Assembly (NCBI GenBank): GCA_019653755.1
Contig: BPCL01000003.1
Coordinates: 62,001 to 126,000 of the forward strand
Origin: Woeseia sp.
GTDB lineage: Bacteria > Pseudomonadota > Gammaproteobacteria > Steroidobacterales > UBA11654
DNA: 64,000 nt
Direction of reading: 5' to 3'
In this document: positions 18,864 through 27,705 of the stretch, in pieces
How the letters are laid out: every line of letters begins with the position of its first letter
How positions within the stretch are numbered: the first letter of the stretch is position 1
Notes under the pieces: generated by a model
Databases searched by the model: none
Told to the model about the DNA's origin: nothing
What the model saw: the letters and a program-made list of their open reading frames with translations, nothing else
Translations under genes and position numbers: made by a program

Positions 18864-19912
18864 TTAGTTAACGATTTCTATGATTGAAGAGTCAGTAAGA
18901 AAGCCAGCACCATCTTTGACGATTTCATCATTCAGTGCGATGCCTTCTAATATTTGAATATATCCTTCTTTTCGAAGTCCAGTTTTCACCAGGGTTTCTT
19001 TGACACTATCTCCTTTGACAACATAGATGACTTCACCAATGGATCTTCTCACCACACTTATCTGTGGAACGACAATTGCATTCTCGAATTTAGAGAAAAC
19101 AACGGTGGCTCTTGAACTGGCTCCTGGTAACCAAGTACCTGGGTTTTCGAAATCAATAATCGTTGTCAATGATTTATTACGAGAATCAATGTTTGGTTTA
19201 ATATCCTTGATTTTCGATATAACAATTTCATCTGGATTGGTTGGTGAAGTGATGCGAACTTCTAGCCCTTTTTTTAACTTGGGGCTCAAGTATTCAGGGA
19301 AAGACAAATCAACTTTCAAGTTTTTCGTGTCTACGAGTTCGTATACAACCATCCCTGGCTGAACATAATCACCTGCATCAATATGTTTAATCGCGACCTC
19401 GGATTCAATTGGTGCCTTTATGTTGGTTTCTTCGATCAATCTATTCGCATTTCGAAGCTTTAGCATCTGCAGCATTCATTTGTTCTTTAAGTGCATTAAA
19501 ATCGGCCTTGGTCCTATCCATCATTTCTTCAGACACAAGATTATCTTTAAAAAGCTTTTCAGCTCGCTGGAGATCCAGCTCTTTGTTAAAAAGTAATGCA
19601 CTGAGTCTTGCAATTTCTGCTTTTGCTTGAGAGAACTGGAGATTATATTTTTCAGAATCAATCTTGGCCAAAATATCACCAGCTTTTACCTTTATCCCCA
19701 ACATCAGCAATAATCTTAACCACACGTCCAGATACTTCCACTGCCAAGCTTGGAGAAGATTTACTGTAAATGAGTCCCATTAAGTTTTCTTCTTCATTTA
19801 TTTCTTGGGTACTTGGAAAGGTTGAACTGACAACTATCTGTGAATTGGCATCAAATGCCCATAGAGCAAATGGTAAAATCATCGAAATAATGTTCTTTTG
19901 TAGACTAGTCAT
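18864..19912 (-). CDS. RND periplasmic adaptor (membrane-fusion protein); two frame breaks
   Basis: The gene reads as three overlapping pieces that together give one adaptor of about 349 residues. There is a signal peptide (MTSLQKNIISMILPFALWAF), then the lipoyl half-motif VEVSGRVVKIIADVGDKVKAGDILAKID. A coiled-coil hairpin (AKAEIARLSALLFNKELDLQ onward) follows, then the second lipoyl half TNIKAPIESEVAIKHID and the beta-barrel and membrane-proximal domains. Breaks are near 19688-19690 (extra G) and 19452-19470. The start overlaps the tetR stop by 8 bases and the RND gene follows after 1 base, so tetR-adaptor-pump form one operon. Confidence 0.88.
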
Positions 19913-20501
19913 TTCGCTTTACTCCTCTTAGAAGATTAGTGGTCAGTGTTTTTGAAAAATCCTCATTTGAAGATGGGCCAAGACCTTCAAATACAGAATC
20001 AAACAAGTTCTGGTGAGTGATGTAAGTTAAGTTTGGTGAGAGCAATTGATAAGCAAGCAATCTACTGTCAGTTGTTTCAATGATTTCTTTGCTCTTTTTT
20101 GCTTGATCTATCAGATCAACAATCTGTGATAAATTTTGTTCCATTAGCCCAACACTTGGCATTGCACGAGAGGAGAGACCAAGATCAGAAAATTCCCTTG
20201 CTAGCAGCTTATATTTCATTGGATCTTTAAGCATTTGATTCAAGTGCTCATTAATAAAAAACTCAATTTTTTCGATATATGTCCCAGTGATTTCTTTGGT
20301 TTTTTCTAGAATATTTTGAGTGTTTTTCTGTGCCCTGATGAGAATTTGTGTGTAGAGGTCTTCTTTGGATGTGAAATGATGATAAAGATTTGCCTTACTC
20401 ATATTGCAAGCATTGGCAATATTAGTCATTGAGACTGAGCCAAAACCTGAGTCTGCAAATAGCTTTTCTGCTTTATTTAATATGATTTCAGTGCTTTCCA
20501 T
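19905..20501 (-). CDS. TetR-family repressor of the RND efflux operon
   Basis: About 198 residues from the ATG at 20501 (a longer reading from 20543 would run through the operator). The N-terminal helix-turn-helix shows VSMTNIANACNMSKANLYHHFTS-type sequence, the classic TetR signature with the recognition helix ending in YHHF. The C-terminal ligand domain is helical and unspecific. The gene leads the tetR-adaptor-RND operon, and a palindrome sits just upstream at 20511-20532. Autorepression relieved by pump substrates is the expected mode, as inference from position. Confidence 0.88.
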   Translation of the reverse strand: MESTEIILNKAEKLFADSGFGSVSMTNIANACNMSKANLYHHFTSKEDLYTQILIRAQKNTQNILEKTKEITGTYIEKIEFFINEHLNQMLKDPMKYKLLAREFSDLGLSSRAMPSVGLMEQNLSQIVDLIDQAKKSKEIIETTDSRLLAYQLLSPNLTYITHQNLFDSVFEGLGPSSNEDFSKTLTTNLLRGVKRND

Positions 20502-20510
20502 ATTTTCCCT

Positions 20511-20532
20511 ACTAACCGATCGGTCGGTCAGT
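20511..20532. promoter_or_regulatory. TetR-type operator palindrome
   Basis: A 22-base imperfect palindrome with 9 of 11 base pairs matching: half-sites ACTAACCGATC and GGTCGGTCAGT. It lies 10 bases upstream of the tetR ATG and has the ACCGA/TCGGT core familiar from AcrR/TtgR-like operators. Binding here would block the whole efflux operon. Confidence 0.65.
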
Positions 20533-20560
20533 ATATACTTCAAAAAAAAACTTTACAAGA

Positions 20561-21259
20561 TTAATAATTAAGCTGGGTTAAATTTGCTTCAAAGTTTGTT
20601 TTTCCATTTTCAGTTTGGGTTAATTTTATAGGGATAAAATTTAGTTCTGGAGCAAGCCATAAGGAATTTATTCGCTCAGAATCTTTGGTTTGATGGCTGA
20701 TCTTTATGGCTTTATATTTACCATAAGGAACATTAGCTTCTTTAATATTCTCCTCTTTGATAATGATTATATTTTTTAGTTCGTCTTTATCTAAAACACT
20801 AAAGCTATTCATTTCTATTTGTCTTTCTTTAGCGTGCATGATTTGTAGCTGAAGAATGATTCTACTGAGTGTGTTTTTATCCAGTTCAATTTTAAATTCC
20901 CTGTCTTTATAAAATCCAGAAACATTATTTGTAGACCATGAAAATATTGCTTTTGATTCTCTGGGTTTTCTCCTAATGTTATCAATTAAATGGTACTCTT
21001 CAGTCTTTAGGATTGTGTCTTCAATTTTAAAGGTGCTTCTTTCTATAACAGTGCCACTACTGATAACTTTCCAGATTCCAGTGGCCTGAGTGATCATTTC
21101 ATAGCTATATAGTTCCCCTTGTTTGGATAGTTTTGTTGTTAACAACCCATCTGCCTGTTTTAATTTGACGCTATAGGTTGCAGAGTATTCAGTAGGAATT
21201 GACCATGATGAAGAGCTGAAAACTAAACAGATAAATATAAAGTTTAATTTTGATTTCAT
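20561..21259 (-). CDS. Secreted DUF3108 protein
   Basis: This 232-residue protein has a Sec signal peptide (MKSKLNFIFICLVFSSSSW, cleavage near SWS). A beta-rich body follows, with EYSATYSVKLKQADG, a segment LKTEEYHLIDNIRRKPRES, NVPYGKYKAIKISHQ and the ending LWLAPELNFIPIKLTQTENG. This order is that of DUF3108, a periplasmic beta-barrel-like family of unknown role, often near LPS or folate genes. Here it lies 25 bases downstream of a BCCT transporter on the same strand, and upstream of the tetR operator. Confidence 0.75.
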   Translation of the reverse strand: MKSKLNFIFICLVFSSSSWSIPTEYSATYSVKLKQADGLLTTKLSKQGELYSYEMITQATGIWKVISSGTVIERSTFKIEDTILKTEEYHLIDNIRRKPRESKAIFSWSTNNVSGFYKDREFKIELDKNTLSRIILQLQIMHAKERQIEMNSFSVLDKDELKNIIIIKEENIKEANVPYGKYKAIKISHQTKDSERINSLWLAPELNFIPIKLTQTENGKTNFEANLTQLNY

Positions 21260-21284
21260 AATTTAATTAATGTGGCGACCCTTG

Positions 21285-22818
21285 CTAAATTCTATTAGAT
21301 TCGATCTTTAATTTTTGATAAAGATTTCTTGCAGCAACACAAACAATCAACGCAAAAGGAAGGCCAGTTACAATAACAGATGTCTGCAATGCTGATAATC
21401 CCCCTCCCATCAATAGAATAATAGCTATTATTCCAAGAGTTAGAGCCCAAACTACCCTATTAATTATTGCAGGATCATTGTGCTTGGAATCTGTTTGATT
21501 TGAAGAAGTCATCATAGAGGTTACTAGTGCACCTGAATCAGAGGACGTTACAAAAAATGTAAGAATATTGATTAAAGACAGACCCATTAAAAGAGTTGAA
21601 CCAGGATACTTTTCTAAAAAAATGAAAAGTGATACTGAAATATTTTCATTGATAGCATTCGCTAGTGATCCAGCTGCCATAAATTCTTGATATATAGCAG
21701 CATTTCCAAACACGCTTAACCATATGAAAACAATTAATGAGGGTAAGAACACAACCCCAAGGATGAATTCTTTGATGGTTCTACCGTAAGAAATTCGTGC
21801 TATAAAAAGACCTACAAAAGGTGACCATGCAAACCACCAACAATAATAGAATAATGTCCATGCATTTTGCCAGTCAGAGTCATTGTAGGTATTTACATTA
21901 GTTGACAAACTAATAAAATTTTGGATATAAGATCCAACATTTTCACAAATCCATCAAGAATATATCCAGTAGGTCCAAATAAAAATATAGCTATCAAAAA
22001 ACAACCACACAAAATCATATTTAATTGCGAGAGTCTTTTTATGCCAGCATTCAGACCCAAAACAACACTAATAAGGCCTAAAATAGTAATGATGGTTATG
22101 ACTATAAACTTTCCAGGAGAAGCTTCAGGACTTAATCCTTCTATTGGTTTCCAGTAACTATTTGCAATATCAAGATATTCAAGCCCCGCGCTTATCTGAC
22201 TTGCTCCCAGGCCCAATGATGTCGCTATACCAAAGACGGTTGCAAGAATAGCAAACACATCAACTATGACTCTGCTCCATGTGCTTTCCAGTCCGATATC
22301 TAAAAAGAATGAGCTGACTCTGAAAGGTCTTCCTAATTAAATGCAAAATATGCAAAGCATAATCCTACGACACCATATATAGCCCAAGCATGAAAACCCC
22401 AATGTAAAAATGTTAGATTCATTGATAATGTAGCCCGCTCATTGAAAGAAACACCTTCTTCAAAGAGTGCTGATGAGCTGAGATGTGAAACAGGTTCTGC
22501 GACCGAGTAAAATATTACTCCAATACCTAATCCGGCACTAAATAACATAGCGATCCAATTTATAAAATTAAATTCTGGTTTTGCATCAGTTCCACCCAAT
22601 CTAATCTCTCCAAAACGACTAATAGCCATCCATATACAAAATATTAGAAAACCATTTGCACATAAAACAATTAGCCATCCGAAGTTGTTAGCTATGAATG
22701 ATTGTGTGTTATTAAAAAGATTGCTGGCAGTATCAAGGTTAACCAGGGTAACCCCCACAAAAGTAGAGATAAGGAAAAAAGAAATGAAGAATCTCTTATA
22801 ATCTATACTTTTAAACAT
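21285..22818 (-). CDS. BCCT-family betaine/carnitine/choline transporter; two frame breaks
   Basis: A secondary carrier for trimethylammonium compounds with about twelve membrane helices. Three ORF pieces join into about 511 residues, the normal BCCT length. Signatures are the glycine motif GLGIGVIFYSVAEP, the helix LATVFGIATSLGLGASQI, and the aromatic substrate box WTLFYYCWWFAWSPFVGLF followed by RISYGRTIKEF. Breaks lie at 22333-22340 (one T lost) and 21939-21944 (one A lost). Glycine betaine is the most likely substrate. That is inference from family and from the methylated-amine genes 5 kb away. It may be cotranscribed with the DUF3108 gene. Confidence 0.87.
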
Positions 22819-22975
22819 AATGTAATACGAAAATAGTCTATTTTTAGCCCTGAAAGGCTTAATTTTTAAACCTATAAGCCTTAATCTTAATGAGTTCTAT
22901 AAATTTAAGATAAAATATACTACACTTTAGCTAGTAATTTTGGATATTAACTCATCTAGTGGGGAGAGATAAACG

Positions 22976-25567
22976 ATGACAAGGAAACAGAATAAGGCCT
23001 TAAGACGATCTAAGGCTATAAAAAAGAAGCAAAATATAGCTAGGATTAAAAACAGAGCTAAATCAGCTGCTACGATAGCAGTTGCAGGCGCTGTTCTTGC
23101 TACTTCTAATGTTGGTGCTCAAGGAACCATCGAAGAAATTGTTGTAACATCAAGAAAGAAAGAGGAGACTCTTCAAGATGTTCCTTTGCAAGTTTCGACA
23201 TTAACAGAGCAGTCACTAGAGCAAAATGGAATAAATACTTTTGAGGATTATCTCTTGCAATTACCAGGAGTTACCGCAGGAGGCTCAGGTCCTGGTCAAA
23301 ACACAATATACATTCGTGGTCTTGCATCGACTACTCCAAACCTTACAACTGCAGGTGTTGCTGGTCTAGCGCCTAATGTATCTTTCTATCTTGATGAGCA
23401 ACCATTGGCTCAACCAGGAAGAAACTTAGACGTTTATGCAGCAGATATTGCTCGAATTGAGGTTCTTTCGGGACCACAAGGAACACTCTTTGGAGCTAGT
23501 TCACAAGCAGGTGTTGTAAGAATGATTACTAACAAACCCGAACTAGGCGTTTCAGAAAGCAATGTTGAGCTTGAAACTAGATTCATGCCAGACGGCGATA
23601 CAGGAACAAAGATTGAATTTGTGACTAATGTCCCGATAAGCGATACGGCTGCTTGGAGATTTGTTGCTTACAGTGATGAAAAAGGCGGTTATATCGATCA
23701 GGTTGCTGGTCAAATTGATGCTAGTGGATCAGCACGGTTTAGACCTGCAGGCACTGTGAGACAAAATGGCCTTCCTGTTGCAGCATCAAGAGGTGGTTTC
23801 CAAGCTGGAGCTGATCTATCTGGAGCAACTCTTCTTAAAGCAGATGCACTAGTAGAAGAAAATGCAAATGATGTAGAGTATCAAGGTTTTAGATCTACTC
23901 TAGTAGCTGCGCTTGGCGATAATTGGGATGCTACATTGGTTTATGCACAGCAAACAATTGATGCTGATGGTGTTTTCTTTGCTGACCCGACATTAGAGGA
24001 TCTGCAAATTCAAAGATACACCCAAGATGAGATCAAAGATGAATTTGACAACATGAGCTTAACTCTTGAAGGCACAATCGGCGAACTAGAAGTTATCTAT
24101 GCTGGGGCATATACAGATAGGGATACAAATCAAATGGTCGATTACACTGACTATCTTTTTGTCGGTCAATATCTTCCATATTATATCTGTGATTATTACG
24201 TAACTTATACAACGTATGCTCCAGGTAATGTTCCTACTGGGACTTGTGGTGCTCCAAACTTGCTTGTTGACTCATACACAAATACTGAAGTTGAAAGTCA
24301 TGAGATTCGCATAAATACGGACATCAGTGACACTATGTCGCTTACAGCCGGTTACTTCATGAGTGATACTACTCTTACAGAATTAAACCAATTTACTTAC
24401 CCAGGTTCAGTTGGTAACGATATAGATTATGCCTGTAACTATGCTCTCACAGATACTTCTGTATCAGGCTCAATCAATAACGCATCTCCTGGGTGGTTTT
24501 CAGCTGGGCCTTTTTGTGAACCAGTCATCTTCTTTAACGATATTAAGAGAACTGACGAACAGAAAGGGTTCTTTGGTGAACTAAGTGTTGCAACGAGTGA
24601 AACATCAGAACTTACTCTAGGCCTTCGTTGGTATGATATTGAAGTTGATTTTGAAGGTAGTGCTAACTCATCATTCTATAATGGGTTTGGTTCTCCAGAT
24701 ACTCAACAATTTGGATCTAACTTATCAGCTCAATATGCACCAGGTAATCCAAATGGTTATCCAGATAAAGCTAAAACAGATGGTGTTATTGGAAAGGTAA
24801 CCTATTCATGGAATCCAAGTGATGATGTCATGTATTATCTAACATGGTCTGAAGGGTTTAGGCCTGGTCTTCTAAACAGACCCGTTGGCAGAACAAGCCC
24901 GGATGGATCATACACGGTTCCACCAGAAATTACGTCGGATGAAATCACAAACACTGAGTTTGGTTGGAAAACCGTTCTTAAAGATGGTCAACTAAGATTT
25001 AACGGAAGTGTATTTATGGTAGATGTCGAAGGGCTTCAATCAACGATCTTTGATCCAAGTATTGTTAACTTATTCTTCTCTGATAATGCTGCAGATGGCG
25101 ATATCAAAGGTGTGGAGGGTGACTTTACTTACTACTCTAATAGAGAAGGATTGACAGTTGCTGGCGCATTCTCAGTACTAGATACTGAACTTACCAGGAA
25201 ATTAGTACCTACCAATGATGTAGTTGTTGGAGGTGATATGGCATTTGCCCCTGATATGCAGTTTAATCTAAGATTTAGACAAGAGTGGGAAATGTCAAAT
25301 GGAAACCTTGGACATGCTCAACTTCAACTCACGTATTCTGATAGCAGTTATTCAGATATCATGGAGCCAAATAAAGCTCTACAAGATAGCTATAGCACTG
25401 TTGATGTTCGTGTCGGCATGAGTAACGATACAATGACTGCTGAGTTGTACATTGACAACCTCAATGACGAAAGAGGTGAAATTAGCAATACCTTTGTATT
25501 TGATAGACAGCGTGTGTCTTACATAAGACCAACAACTATTGGTTTAAGGTATAAGCATAACTTTTAG
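22976..25567 (+). CDS. TonB-dependent outer-membrane receptor
   Basis: The 863-residue protein imports an unidentified ligand across the outer membrane using TonB energy. It starts with an unusually long basic region (13 Lys/Arg in the first 29 residues), then the hydrophobic signal segment and cleavage near VGAQ. The TonB box IEEIVVTSRKKEE and plug domain (DVPLQVSTLTEQSLEQNG, LPGVTAGG, IYIRGL, LSGPQGTLFGASSQAG) follow, then the barrel ending in RYKHNF with a terminal Phe. A strong RBS, GGGGAGAG at 22960-22967, precedes the ATG. An extracellular segment near residues 390-415 is crowded with Tyr and Asp. The gene is monocistronic, closed by a terminator at 25594-25616. Confidence 0.94.
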   Translation: MTRKQNKALRRSKAIKKKQNIARIKNRAKSAATIAVAGAVLATSNVGAQGTIEEIVVTSRKKEETLQDVPLQVSTLTEQSLEQNGINTFEDYLLQLPGVTAGGSGPGQNTIYIRGLASTTPNLTTAGVAGLAPNVSFYLDEQPLAQPGRNLDVYAADIARIEVLSGPQGTLFGASSQAGVVRMITNKPELGVSESNVELETRFMPDGDTGTKIEFVTNVPISDTAAWRFVAYSDEKGGYIDQVAGQIDASGSARFRPAGTVRQNGLPVAASRGGFQAGADLSGATLLKADALVEENANDVEYQGFRSTLVAALGDNWDATLVYAQQTIDADGVFFADPTLEDLQIQRYTQDEIKDEFDNMSLTLEGTIGELEVIYAGAYTDRDTNQMVDYTDYLFVGQYLPYYICDYYVTYTTYAPGNVPTGTCGAPNLLVDSYTNTEVESHEIRINTDISDTMSLTAGYFMSDTTLTELNQFTYPGSVGNDIDYACNYALTDTSVSGSINNASPGWFSAGPFCEPVIFFNDIKRTDEQKGFFGELSVATSETSELTLGLRWYDIEVDFEGSANSSFYNGFGSPDTQQFGSNLSAQYAPGNPNGYPDKAKTDGVIGKVTYSWNPSDDVMYYLTWSEGFRPGLLNRPVGRTSPDGSYTVPPEITSDEITNTEFGWKTVLKDGQLRFNGSVFMVDVEGLQSTIFDPSIVNLFFSDNAADGDIKGVEGDFTYYSNREGLTVAGAFSVLDTELTRKLVPTNDVVVGGDMAFAPDMQFNLRFRQEWEMSNGNLGHAQLQLTYSDSSYSDIMEPNKALQDSYSTVDVRVGMSNDTMTAELYIDNLNDERGEISNTFVFDRQRVSYIRPTTIGLRYKHNF

Positions 25568-25593
25568 TTTATAAAAGTAAGCTATAATTTAAG

Positions 25594-25616
25594 AAGGGAG
25601 TCTAGGCTCCCTTTTT
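25594..25616 (+). terminator. Rho-independent terminator after the TonB-dependent receptor
   Basis: The stem AAGGGAG pairs with CTCCCTT around a six-base loop, followed by five T residues. It lies 27 bases after the receptor stop and before the sulfotransferase start, so it separates the two transcripts or limits readthrough. Confidence 0.8.
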
Positions 25617-25659
25617 AATTGCATAAGAAAAATGACTATTTTTTTTATTATCATCATAA

Positions 25660-27666
25660 ATGACAGACAATAAATTAGACATCTCCAGAGCTACCGAAGC
25701 AATAAAAGACGCTAGATTTGTTGATGCGCTTAGCTTATTAGAATCAAATCTTGCAAAAGATCCAAACCATATTGATAGCCTATATTTAGCTGCAGTTTCA
25801 TCAAGGTATTTAAAGAATTATGATGACGCAAAAAAATATATTCAGAGTTTGTTAACTCAAGCTCCTGACATGGGGAGAGCCTATCAAGAGTTAGGCCATC
25901 TAAATAGAGATATTGGCAATCAAGAAAATTCAATTGCACATTATAGACAGGCCTGTGAATTAAACCCTGCTTTATTGTCCTCTTGGAAAGCCTTATATGA
26001 TTACTTTAGAACTGGTAACAATAAACCTGCTGCTGATCATGCATTTATGCAAATGAACACTCTTCAATCTATACCAAGTGTTTTGCTTTACATAAGCCAG
26101 ATTCTTAACGAAGGAAAATTAGGCATCGCAGAAGAAAAATGTAGAGAATTTCTTAAAAAAAATCCAACCAATACATTTGCAATGTCATTGTTAGCTCAAA
26201 TTGCTGATCGATTGGGATACTTTGATGATGCAGAATTTTTACTTGAGAGTGCAGTTAAATTTAACCCCGATGATGGGGAGCTTAGAATGAAATATGCAAT
26301 GATTCTTCGAAAAAAACAAAAATTTGCAAAGACCATGGAACAAGTCAATATATTGTGTGACAAATTCCCTGAAAATCTTTCATATCAAGCTCAAAAAGCA
26401 AGTGAAATTATGCAAAACGGTGATCACAGTGGGGCAATTAATTTATTTGATGATATCCTTGAAAAAAATCCTTTCAATTTTAGTGTTCTTACGTCCAAAG
26501 GCCACGCACAAAAAACTTTAGGTAAGACAGATCTAGCAATTAAAAGCTATCAATCAGCATATAAAGTTAAACAAGATCATGGCGAAGCTTTTTTTTCATT
26601 ATCTAACTTAAAAACATACGGCTTCACTAAAAATGAATTAAATATTATGAAGCAGCAGCTCAAAAGAGTTGATTTAACATTAAAAGATAAAGCCTATTTT
26701 CACTTTGCATTAGCTCAGGGGTGTGAAGCAATAGGCGAATATGATGAAGCTTTTTTAAATCTTGATAGTGGCAATAAGATTAAAAATAAGCAAAGTAAAT
26801 ATTCTATTGAGAAAATGGATAGGGAGTTGCAAGCTCAAATCGACGTATGTAATGAAACATTCTTCGAGAAACTTGGTAACGGAGGATATGAAACAAAAGA
26901 TCCAATATTTATTCTGGGTCTACCAAGGTCAGGATCAACGTTAATTGAACAAATCTTGGCTTCTCATTCAATGATCGATGGAACTCTTGAGCTTCCAAAT
27001 ATTCTTTCTATGGCACAAAGCCTTAGAGGCGATGATATTTACGGTAAAGAGGGTAATTACCCTAAAAGCATGGAAGATTTATCATTTGAGAGAAGGAAAG
27101 AAATGGGGAAAATGTTTATCGATGATACAAGAATGCATAGAAATGATGCACCAAGATTTACTGATAAAATGCCTAATAATTTTCGTCATATTGGATTAAT
27201 TCACTTGATCATGCCAAATGCAAAAATTATTGATGCAAGAAGATATCCTTTGGATTGTTGCTTTAGCATGTTTAAACAGCTGTTTGCCCAAGGACAAGAA
27301 TTTACATATGGATTAGCTGAAGCGGGAAGCTACTATAAGAGTTATGTTAATTTAATGGATCATTGGGATGAGGTTCTCCCAAATAAAATATTGCGAGTTA
27401 ATAATGAGGACATAATTGATGATTTAGAAGGTCAAGTTACAAAAATGCTAGAATTTCTAGAGTTACCTTTTGAGGACTCTTGTATAACTTTTTATGAAAC
27501 TGATAGGTCAGTTAGGACAGCAAGCTCAGAACAGGTAAGAAAACCAATAAACAAGTCTGGGATGGATCGATGGAAGCCATATGCAAAACATCTAAAACCT
27601 TTATTAGATGGGCTTGGATCAGGCCTTATAAAGCCTAATGATCGAGAGTTTATCGAATCAATTTGA
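25660..27666 (+). CDS. TPR-repeat sulfotransferase
   Basis: The 668-residue cytoplasmic protein has two parts. Residues 1 to about 390 are tandem TPR repeats (AYQELGHLNRDIGNQENSIA and similar units) that would hold a protein or peptide partner. The rest is a PAPS-dependent sulfotransferase. Its 5'-phosphosulfate loop is FILGLPRSGSTLIEQILASH near residue 416, followed by ELPNI. The 3'-phosphate site region is IIDARRYPLDCCFSMFKQL. This architecture is common in marine gammaproteobacteria and is distantly like tyrosylprotein sulfotransferases. The acceptor is unknown. It lies directly after the TonB-dependent receptor with 92 bases and a terminator between. Confidence 0.88.
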   Translation: MTDNKLDISRATEAIKDARFVDALSLLESNLAKDPNHIDSLYLAAVSSRYLKNYDDAKKYIQSLLTQAPDMGRAYQELGHLNRDIGNQENSIAHYRQACELNPALLSSWKALYDYFRTGNNKPAADHAFMQMNTLQSIPSVLLYISQILNEGKLGIAEEKCREFLKKNPTNTFAMSLLAQIADRLGYFDDAEFLLESAVKFNPDDGELRMKYAMILRKKQKFAKTMEQVNILCDKFPENLSYQAQKASEIMQNGDHSGAINLFDDILEKNPFNFSVLTSKGHAQKTLGKTDLAIKSYQSAYKVKQDHGEAFFSLSNLKTYGFTKNELNIMKQQLKRVDLTLKDKAYFHFALAQGCEAIGEYDEAFLNLDSGNKIKNKQSKYSIEKMDRELQAQIDVCNETFFEKLGNGGYETKDPIFILGLPRSGSTLIEQILASHSMIDGTLELPNILSMAQSLRGDDIYGKEGNYPKSMEDLSFERRKEMGKMFIDDTRMHRNDAPRFTDKMPNNFRHIGLIHLIMPNAKIIDARRYPLDCCFSMFKQLFAQGQEFTYGLAEAGSYYKSYVNLMDHWDEVLPNKILRVNNEDIIDDLEGQVTKMLEFLELPFEDSCITFYETDRSVRTASSEQVRKPINKSGMDRWKPYAKHLKPLLDGLGSGLIKPNDREFIESI

Positions 27667-27705
27667 TGGCTTTAAGATATTGAAATTTGATAAACTATAC
27701 TGCTT

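Noticed and set aside
16539-18887. Plus-strand ORFs inside the RND pump gene
   Set aside because: They lie opposite a long intact coding gene and show only mirror-image composition.
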